Below, piece by piece: positions 25,808 through 34,300 of a stretch of 35,126 nucleotides of DNA (position 1 is the first letter of the stretch; the number at the start of each line of letters is the position of its first letter). Origin of the DNA: an uncultured Prevotellaceae bacterium. GTDB lineage: Bacteria > Bacteroidota > Bacteroidia > Bacteroidales > Bacteroidaceae. The position numbers and the translations under genes are program-made. The DNA is taken from the NCBI GenBank assembly GCA_902800245.1, contig CADCDY010000035.1, forward strand, positions 1 to 35,126, given 5' to 3'. Below the pieces are notes generated by a model that saw only the letters and a program-made list of their open reading frames with translations, did not search any database and was not told the DNA's origin.

Positions 25808-26728
25808 TTACTTGAGCCTGAACTGTAAGAAAACACGGCTTGTCGAAGACTTGAACTTATACTTATCGTCACCGTAAGTATCCTTATCCAGAGATTGGTA
25901 TTTCAAGGAAGCAGAGCGATACTCGTAGCCTATACCGATGAATTTCCATGTCAGGCTGAATCCGAACGCACTGGTCAATCCATGTCCAAGATTCATCTTG
26001 ATACCTTCCCTGACCTTGTCCTCATTGCCATATCCTCCTCCCTTGTTAATATCGGCATTCTCGTCGTTTTTCATGAGCAACAGCGATGCGTGGTAACCAA
26101 TGTTATACCACATGTTGAATTGCAGATAGTGCAGCCCCTTGCTACTCATGGTGTTAAAGGGGGCAACAGTGAATGACGGACCTAAAGCCATACCATAGTT
26201 GACCTCATATTTCTTCAGGTTCCAGGGAATATAGAATTTTTTACTATCGCTTGGTAACCTCTGACTTGTGTCATAGAGGCCGTTGCCATCTTGTTCGAAG
26301 AAGTTCAAATTCAGGTCTATATATTGATAGTCGATATAGAACTGCAGAATGTTGGCAATGGGTTTCTTGTGGAGTTTGTAGTTTCTGCCCAGTTGCAGGG
26401 AAACACCCCATTTGCTCTTTAACTCGGGGACAATACCGCCGTTCACACTAGGTACACCAGTTGAGATCGTCTCGTCGGGTTTCAGCGTAGTGGTGTTGTA
26501 CGAAAGGTTCAGATAGCCTTTCCTGGACCAAACATCCTTGAAATGCGATTCCTCGAATTGATTACTGGTCAGACCCTGTTGGGTCTTTACAATGTCTTCA
26601 ACCGTCATGATTTCTGTCGAATCTTCACTCCAGTCGATATTGGCCTGACGATCCAATTCGGTCACATTCTGTCCAATGGCATCTATGCCGAACAGACTAA
26701 TCATAGATAAGATGAGTAATTTCTTCAT
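25808..26728 (-). CDS. Beta-barrel-like envelope protein of unknown function
   Basis: 306 residues. Signal peptide at 1-19 (LLILSMISLFGIDAIG). From about residue 75 the sequence alternates hydrophobic and polar residues in short strands (GYLNLSYNTTTL, WGVSLQLGRNYKL, ILQFYIDYQYIDLNLNFF, LHYLQFNMWYNIGYHASLL, FGFSLTWKFIGIGYEYRSAS) and ends with strand FLQFRLK. That suggests an outer-membrane barrel of about 10-12 strands. The region before it (20-70) is acidic and polar. I do not recognise a named family. It is third in the operon and could give the caspase module an outer-membrane anchor or channel. Confidence 0.7.
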   Translation of the reverse strand: MKKLLILSMISLFGIDAIGQNVTELDRQANIDWSEDSTEIMTVEDIVKTQQGLTSNQFEESHFKDVWSRKGYLNLSYNTTTLKPDETISTGVPSVNGGIVPELKSKWGVSLQLGRNYKLHKKPIANILQFYIDYQYIDLNLNFFEQDGNGLYDTSQRLPSDSKKFYIPWNLKKYEVNYGMALGPSFTVAPFNTMSSKGLHYLQFNMWYNIGYHASLLLMKNDENADINKGGGYGNEDKVREGIKMNLGHGLTSAFGFSLTWKFIGIGYEYRSASLKYQSLDKDTYGDDKYKFKSSTSRVFLQFRLK

Positions 26729-26748
26729 AATGTTTGTTTTTGTTTTAT

Positions 26749-27633
26749 TTAGTTATTGTTTTTTTGATAAATCTTAATCCACTTCTTATCGACCACCATG
26801 TCCTTGTCCTTTCGCTGGCACTTCAATAACCATTTCTGGAAGTCGTGAGTGCTTAAGGAATTGGGATGATACTTGTCGCCAGTGATGTCGTTACACTTCG
26901 TAAAAGGATTGGGCGAGAATATGACGACAATCTGGTTGTCCTCCTGCTTACGCTTTGTGCTCAGTTTGTAATGATAGGCAGTCTGGTCAACGCTCTTGTC
27001 AAAGAATACGTAATCGCGGTTAGCCTTGATGGGGTATCGTCCGTCAAAATCGTTAGGATAGGGTAGCAGGCATGAGGTTTCATCATCGCCCACAATCAGA
27101 TAGACTGCAACATATCCTGCTGACGGAGAACGGAGATTGACATAGATGCGTTCTCCGCTATCAAACGTAGTAGCGGAACGCCTCCCATTGACTCCGTCCT
27201 TTTGGATGTCCCATTTCAGATCGACCTTCGCCTGGATAATCTCGCGTATCTTGCCATAGACCTTGGCTGTGAATGTCAGTTTCCCGTCTTTGTAGGCAAC
27301 GTCCAGCTCAGTAGGCTTGGTGTCGCCAAGCCATTCGCCTTTTGCCATTGCTACGGTGTTCTCCCAAAAGTAGGAACTGCTTTCCTGACCGTTGGTCTCA
27401 GTGTTTGAGTCTATCACGTCAGAGGTAACCATTTCGCCAAATTCTGCCTTGATACAGGCAGCCTTGGCCAACTCGATACACTTCTGTTTGGCTCCGTTCA
27501 AGGTAACGTCGTCATTCTCTGTGATGACATACGTATATTGTCCTGAGACAGTCGCCGTCTTCTGTGCCTTCGCAACCGGCGTTAATAACAGGAAGCATAA
27601 TATAATAAAGTGTAATTTTGTTCTTTTTCCCAT
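26749..27633 (-). CDS. Secreted DUF4384-domain protein
   Basis: 294 residues. Signal peptide at 1-23 (LHFIILCFLLLTPVAKA). The N-terminal half resembles small alpha/beta envelope domains with a conserved alanine/cysteine helix (GAKQKCIELAKAACIKAEFG) as in LPP20-type domains. Residues about 165-250 match DUF4384: ERIYVNLRSPSAGYVAVYLI, then DDETSCLLPYPND, and YVFFDKSV. DUF4384 is often found beside caspase or serine/threonine kinase domains in other bacteria, from memory, which fits its place in this operon. It lies 15 nt after the first gene. No catalytic motif is seen, so it is more likely a partner or scaffold. Confidence 0.8.
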   Translation of the reverse strand: MGKRTKLHFIILCFLLLTPVAKAQKTATVSGQYTYVITENDDVTLNGAKQKCIELAKAACIKAEFGEMVTSDVIDSNTETNGQESSSYFWENTVAMAKGEWLGDTKPTELDVAYKDGKLTFTAKVYGKIREIIQAKVDLKWDIQKDGVNGRRSATTFDSGERIYVNLRSPSAGYVAVYLIVGDDETSCLLPYPNDFDGRYPIKANRDYVFFDKSVDQTAYHYKLSTKRKQEDNQIVVIFSPNPFTKCNDITGDKYHPNSLSTHDFQKWLLKCQRKDKDMVVDKKWIKIYQKNNN

Positions 27634-27648
27634 AGTCCCTATTAATTA

Positions 27649-28176
27649 TTATGGTGCGGTGACAAGATAAAAGCCTCGGACTTCATATTTGCCGTCGCTC
27701 ATCACTCTGTAGAATATGACACTAGGCTTCAGTGCCTTTACAGTTTGGTCAGTAGTCGATTGGAAATGGGCATCAATCTCAATGTTGCTTGATGCATTTT
27801 CCCCGTCCGACTTGCTTTCCATTTTGGTGTCGGTCGTGCCCTCGACCTTCGACTCCTGCATGGTCGCATACTGCGATGCTGCGTTGTGCTGGCTCTTGCG
27901 GACTGCCAGATTCAAGTCTTTGGCAATACCGTGCCCCTCTATCGAAATGATTGATCCATTGCCTTCGCCCAATGCCCTATAGTGGGCATCCATTCCTTCC
28001 TTGATGCTCTTGACATTGCCAAAAATCTGCCAGCCCTCTTTTTCCAGTTGGGCTGCAGCCTTCTTGCTCTCCTTCTTAATTGCCTTGTCTTGATTGTCAG
28101 CTCTTGTCTCCGTTACTGTGAAACAAGAGAAAACCGCCAAGAGTGCAATCAGATATATGTACTTAATCGCTTTCAT
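27649..28176 (-). CDS. Small secreted protein, first gene of the caspase operon
   Basis: 175 residues. A hydrophobic start (YIYLIALLAVFSCFTV) is followed by TRADNQDK; it may be cleaved after TRA or be a lipoprotein at Cys18 (VFSC is a weak lipobox). A Lys/Ala helix with KKAAAQLEKEGWQIFG is followed by SIEGHGIAKDLNLAVRKSQHNAASQYA, then a Ser/Thr/Glu-rich part and a small strand set at the end (KPSVIFYRVMSDGKYEVRGF). KEGWxI and the GxG-alanine helix are shared with the protein at 23524-24195, and the end matches that protein's ECYRVNKKTKVKEVLVR region. Function unknown. The promoter lies 29 nt upstream. Confidence 0.65.
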   Translation of the reverse strand: MKAIKYIYLIALLAVFSCFTVTETRADNQDKAIKKESKKAAAQLEKEGWQIFGNVKSIKEGMDAHYRALGEGNGSIISIEGHGIAKDLNLAVRKSQHNAASQYATMQESKVEGTTDTKMESKSDGENASSNIEIDAHFQSTTDQTVKALKPSVIFYRVMSDGKYEVRGFYLVTAP

Positions 28177-28204
28177 ACGGTTAGAAAAATAGTCTTAGTC
28201 GGGG

Positions 28205-28236
28205 CAAAGATAGGGAATATTTCTTGAACTGCCAAA
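28205..28236 (-). promoter_or_regulatory. Promoter of the seven-gene caspase operon
   Basis: On the minus strand TTTG (28233-28236), 20 bases, then TATCTTTG (28205-28212): an exact Bacteroidota promoter. The -7 box ends 29 nt before the first ATG (28176). It is 29 bp from the TTTG box of the divergent promoter. Confidence 0.85.
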
Positions 28237-28264
28237 TAATATACGAAAAAAATATCCATTTTCC

Positions 28265-28295
28265 TTTGGTTTTTGCTTATTTATTCGTATCTTTG
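28265..28295 (+). promoter_or_regulatory. Promoter of the giant BspA-like gene
   Basis: TTTG (28265-28268), 19 bases, then TATCTTTG (28288-28295): an exact Bacteroidota promoter, about 41 nt before the ATG at 28337. It is divergent from the caspase operon promoter. Confidence 0.85.
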
Positions 28296-28336
28296 CGGCT
28301 ACAAACGTTATAAACTAAAAACAAAAGAACTAAAAT

Positions 28337-31300
28337 ATGATGAAACAGAAAAGACTTTTCAAAACATTATTCGTGTTGTTGCTCGTTGTTTTGGGCTACA
28401 CCAACATGCAGGCGCAAGGAACAGTAGCAGGTGATGCGGCACCATACGCAGTGTTGAGCGAGAATACGAATGGAGGCTTGGTGCTGACATTCTATTGTGA
28501 CGACCAGAAAACCGCAAGGAATGGTATGGACGTCGGGCCGTTTGAAAATGCTGGGGGACGAGGATGGGAAAATGCTCGTACGAATATTACAACGGTGGTT
28601 TTTGATGATTCGTTTGCTAATTGTACAGAATTGACATCCACGGCTTTCTGGTTCTACGGATGCGATCATTTGACGGAGATAGTTGGCATTAGCAACCTGA
28701 AGACCGATAATGTAACCAACATGGAGTGGATGTTCCGTGGTTGTTCTGGTCTGACGATCCTTGACGTGAGCGGCTTCAAGACGGAAAACGTATTTGACTT
28801 TGGCCTGATGTTCATGGATTGCTCAAGCCTGACAAGCCTTGACATAAGCAATTTCAAGACAGACAATATGTTGTATATGAACTACATGTTCTATGACTGT
28901 TCTGGTCTGACGACTCTTGATATGAGTAACTTCAAGACGGACAAAGTGACTGCCATAGATCACATGTTCTATAATTGTTCCGGCCTTACCACCATTTATG
29001 CTGGTAATGACTGGACAACGGCAGCAGTAACAAGTGGAGAAGATGTTTTTGCCGGCTGCACGAATCTTGTCGGCGGCAAGGGCACTGCTTATAATCCTGA
29101 CCACGTGGATTATACCTATGCCCGTATCGACGGTGGCCCGAACAGCACTACACCAGGATACTTTACTGAAAAAAATGGACAAAATGTTTTGAGTGTAGCA
29201 AATATTACACTTCCTCAAAACAGTGAAGCTCCGCTGATTGTAAGTTACCAATTTGATGCTGCAGACAAGTATACAGCATATCAATTTGAATTGGAACTGC
29301 CTGAAGATCTAGAATTTGTAATGGCTGGTGGTACTGATGTTGCCTTCGTTAAGGGAGACTGCCATGATGATAGTCATCTTGTAGAAGCAAATCTCGTCGG
29401 AGGTGTGTTGAAGGTTGTAGGATTGTCAACGACCAACGCCCCGTTAAATGGTACTTCGGGCGTCCTTCTGACATTTACCATTAAACCAAAGTCTGCCGTA
29501 ACTGTAGGACAATCGTTTACTGGTTTCATCAAAAATATAGAAATTGTTCCTGTAGAGGGAGAAAAGAAAGTGTTAGCCCCCAGTTCGTTTACAGTGACTA
29601 TTGATCAACAGGCTAGTTTTGAGCCATACGCTGTATTGAGCGACAACAACAGCATCCTGACATTCTACTACGACGATAAGAAGACCGAACGGAATGGTAT
29701 GAGTGTTGGACCGTTTGTTGATTACGAAATGCGTGGATGGGCAAATGTGGCTTCATCCATAACAAAGGTGATTTTCGACGATGCGATTGAAGATTATAAG
29801 TTCTTGACAAGTACTGCTTATTGGTTCGGTGGATGTAGTAATTTGACAGAGATTGTCGGTCTTGATAGGCTGAAGACGCTGAATGTCACAAACATGAATC
29901 AGATGTTCTCTGATTGTTCTAGCTTAACCTCTCTTGACGTGAGCAACTTCAATACGTCGAGCGTGATGAACATGGGCAGTATGTTTAAAGACTGTTCTAG
30001 TCTGACGAGCCTTGATGTGAGCGGATTCAACACAGACAATGTGACGGGAATGGATTGGATGTTCTCTGGCTGCTCTGGCCTGACAAACCTTGATGTGAGC
30101 AACTTCAAGACGGACAATATGACGAATATGAAAAATATGTTCTATGGTTGTTCTGGCTTGACTTCTCTTGATGTGAGCAACTTCAAGACGGATAATGTAA
30201 CTAACATGCTTTCTATGTTCTCTGGCTGTTCTGGCTTGACCACTCTTGATGTAAGTAACTTTAACACGGCCAACGTGACGCACATGAGTAGTATGTTTGA
30301 AAGTTGTTCTGGTCTGACAAGTCTTGATGTCACCAACTTCAAGACGGACAATGTGACGGACATGGCTACCATGTTTAGCAATTGTTCTAACTTGACGAGT
30401 CTTGATTTGAGTAATTTCGAGACTGACAACGTGACGGACATGTTCCGTATGTTCTATAGTTGTTCTGGCCTTACGACAATTTATGTTAGTGATAAATGGT
30501 CAACAGCGTCTGTTATAGAAATGAATGGAAGTGATGTGTTCTTTGAATGTACCGCCCTCGTCGGTGGTGCAGGCACGCACTACAATCCTGACCACACTAA
30601 TTATACATACGCCCGTATCGACGGGGGACCGAATAGCTCTACGCCAGGATATTTCACAGACAAGAATGCCCCTGTAGTGACAAATCCTGAGCCCTATGCT
30701 GTATTGAGCGAGGCTCCCATCTCAGTCTCTGGAAATAACCCTGTCGTTACGGTAGCAGATGTCTTTGTGGTTCCTGGTGGAACTGCGTCATTTGCAGTTA
30801 ATTTGAAAGACGGCAAAGCTAATGCCTACACGGCAATGACACTTTATGCCTATTTCCCCACAACAGGATTTACGACGACTGGAGACTATACAGTGGCAAA
30901 TGTGTGGACAAAAGCTTCTGGCGTTGTGGGTGATGTAAATTCAGAAGGACTGGCAGTTATTCCGTTTGCTTCCTCTGAGCCCATTCCTGAGTCAGTCGTG
31001 AATAATCTTGTGATTGTTGACTTCAGAGTTGCTGATAATGTTCCCCTTGGTAATTATTCTGTGACATTAAAGAAAACACTATTCGAGTATAATTTATCTG
31101 ATAAAGATTATGCTGACGATGTCACTTTCATAATAAAGGTTGTAGATCAAGCCACCTATGACGAGCATGAAGAATCTATTGTACCTACTGGAAGTGGCAA
31201 ATATACACTGACGTTCTACTACGACACGGAGAAGGAACAGCGGAATGGAATGGGTGTCGGACCGTTTAGCCAACCATCTGATAGAGGGTGGGCAAATGTG

Positions 31301-34300
31301 GCTTCATCCATTACGAAGGTGGTTTTCGACGATGCTTTCGAAGATTACAAGTCCTTGACTAGTACTGCTTTTTGGTTTGATGAATGCAGTGATTTAACAG
31401 AGATTTTCGGTCTTGATAAATTGAGGACGCTGAATGTGACGGACATGAACCATATGTTCTCAGGATGTCATGACTTGTCCTCTCTTGACGTGAGTAACTT
31501 TAAGACTGACAACGTGACGAACATGAGCTATATGTTCAATAGATGTTCTGGTCTGACGAGCCTTGACGTCAGCAACTTCAAGACGGACAACGTGGAGTAC
31601 ATGGCCGGTATGTTCTTTGATTGTGCTAGCTTGACGAGCCTCGACGTGAGCAACTTCAGCACAGCGAAAACGACGGACATGAGTGGAATGTTCGCTCAGT
31701 GTTCTAATTTAACCACTCTTGACGTGAGCAACTTCAATACGTCAAGCTTGAATTTCATGACTGGTATGTTCCAGAACTGTTCTGGTTTGACTTCTCTTGA
31801 CTTGAGCAATTTCAATACGTCGAACGTGACGGATATGAGGTATGTGTTCTATGAGTGTTCTAATCTTGCCACTATTTATGTAGGTGAAGGATGGAACACA
31901 TCTTCTGTTTATGTAGGTGAAAACATGTTCGCTGGTTGCCCTGTCCTTGTCGGTGGCGCAGGAACTCATTACAACCCTGACCGCACCGACCATGAGTACG
32001 CCCGAATTGACGGAGGACCGAATAGCCAGACGCCGGGGTATTTTACGTTCAAGGATGCACCAGTGGTTGATCCTAACGGCCTTGTGTTGACGGGAAAGAT
32101 AGATAATTATTGGTACGATGAGACCGGTAATCCGGATGGTTTCGAGGCTATCATAATAAATGTGCCGCTGCCTCCCGGTGAAGTGTCTATATGGGAGAAT
32201 AATGTACTGAATACTTTCATCGAAAACAAGTTGGCCTTTACTACGCAGAACGGTGAACCGGTTGATAATGTAACGGGACGTATTCTGTTTACGGAGAAAG
32301 ACCATTGGAAGACATTCGATGGTGGCAGGATACTGGTGTATGAGGATGCTAACATGCAGGGCGAAGTGGCTGAGATAGACCCGGAATGGGGTATGATACG
32401 TATTCTCAACACAGATGTTACATTTCGCTTACTCAGTGCAACAGACCGGTATGTATCGTTGCCACTTTGCGTGAAGGCTTATATTGGTGACGATGAGATG
32501 CCGCTGACAAACGGATCATTCACGGTAATGCTCACGAAACCTCTTAGCATTGAAAGTATCAGCCTTGTTGAGATAAGTTTTGAAAATAGTGAGGAGGTTT
32601 CTGTACCTTTGGATGAACTCATCCATTTGCAGGACTGGCGCAATAAGCAACTTGTTCGTAATGATTCCCCCGATTTGTATGAGTACTATCGTGTCGATAG
32701 CCCCATTATTACGGGTACGGAAAACGGCGAAGAGCTTAATAAAATCATTATGACCGATTTGGGCAGTCCGGACGGCTCTCTGCACTCATTGAGTGAGATG
32801 GCTCCAGATCTTGCAGTTAGTTATAATCCTGACTTGAATCATGGTATGCTGACCTTTGTGAATAATGGCGGGCAGCTTGGCTCGTTCACTATTTTTGTAC
32901 CCGTAACCATTAACCATGAGTGGGGTTATTTAAGTGGTCAGGTAATCATCAAGGTGCACGAAGGTGATATGCCAGCCGATGCTGAGCCTTACGCTGTGCT
33001 CAGCGACAACAATACCGTCTTGACGTTCTACTATGACGAACATAAGGAAGAACGCAATGGTATGAGTGTTGGACCGTTTACTGAGGACTATGATTTCAAT
33101 CGCCAAAGAGATATAGTTGATTCGGGTTGGGATGAGCACAGAGAGAGCATTACTCATGTAGTGTTTGATTCTTCTTTCTCAAATTGTTCCACTATTACAA
33201 GTACTGCATTCTGGTTCTTTTTCTGCGAAAATCTTACAACTATTACAGGTATCAGTAATCTTAGGACAGACAATGTGACAAATATGGAAGCCATGTTCAA
33301 CGATTGTTCTAGTCTGACAAGCCTTGATGTTAGTGGTTTCAATACGGTCAATGTGACAGACATGAGTGGCATGTTTAGAGGCTGTTCCGTTTTGACAAAT
33401 CTGGATGTCAGTCATTTCAATACAGACAAAGTGACTGACATGAGGAATATGTTTGGTGACTGTAGGGCATTGACAAGTCTTGACGTCAGTCATTTCAATA
33501 CGGTCAATGTGACAGACATGCAGGGGATGTTTGGGGGATGTCAGACTCTGGTAACTCTTGATTTAAGCACTTTCAATACAGGCAAAGTCACTAATATGAT
33601 AAATATGTTTGCTGGATGCTGGTCTTTGACAAGTCTTAATTTGAGTAATTTCAATACCTTTGCAGTTACAAACATGGAACAGATGTTTTACGATTGTTTA
33701 GATTTGCAGAATCTTGATATAAGCAGCTTTAATACGTCGAGTGTAATTAATATGTACAACATGTTTGCCAGTTGTCGGACGTTGACAACTCTTGATATCA
33801 GTAGTTTTGATACGAATAATGTTACTGATATGAGACAAATGTTCATTGACTGTGCGAAATTGAAGACCATCTATGCTGGTAATGGGTGGAGTACTCAAAG
33901 TGTAACAATGGGCGACGGTATGTTTAATGAATGTGCTAACCTTGTAGGCGGTGCAGGGACACACTTTGATCCGGACCACGTGGATTATACTTATGCTCGT
34001 ATTGATGGCGGTCCGGATAGCTCTACGCCAGGATACTTCACGCGTGTTGGTGACCAGCCTTGGGTAGATCCTAATGTGGGTGATCCTGAACCCTATGCCG
34101 TATTGAGCGACAACAATACCGTGCTGACGTTCTACTATGATGACAAGAAAGCTGAGTGGAATGGTATGGACGTCGAATTTTCTCCTGTCGATAACGTCCC
34201 TTGGAGAGATTACAGAGAGATTGTAACTACAGTTGTCTTCGATAATTCATTTGCAAATTGTACTTCTTTAAATAGTACTGCATATTGGTTCTTTAATTTC

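Noticed and set aside
28367-33979. Several minus-strand frames opposite the giant gene
   Set aside because: They are antisense shadows of the 78-bp repeats (recurrent VTLSVLKLLTSR-type phrases) and have no promoters or family motifs.
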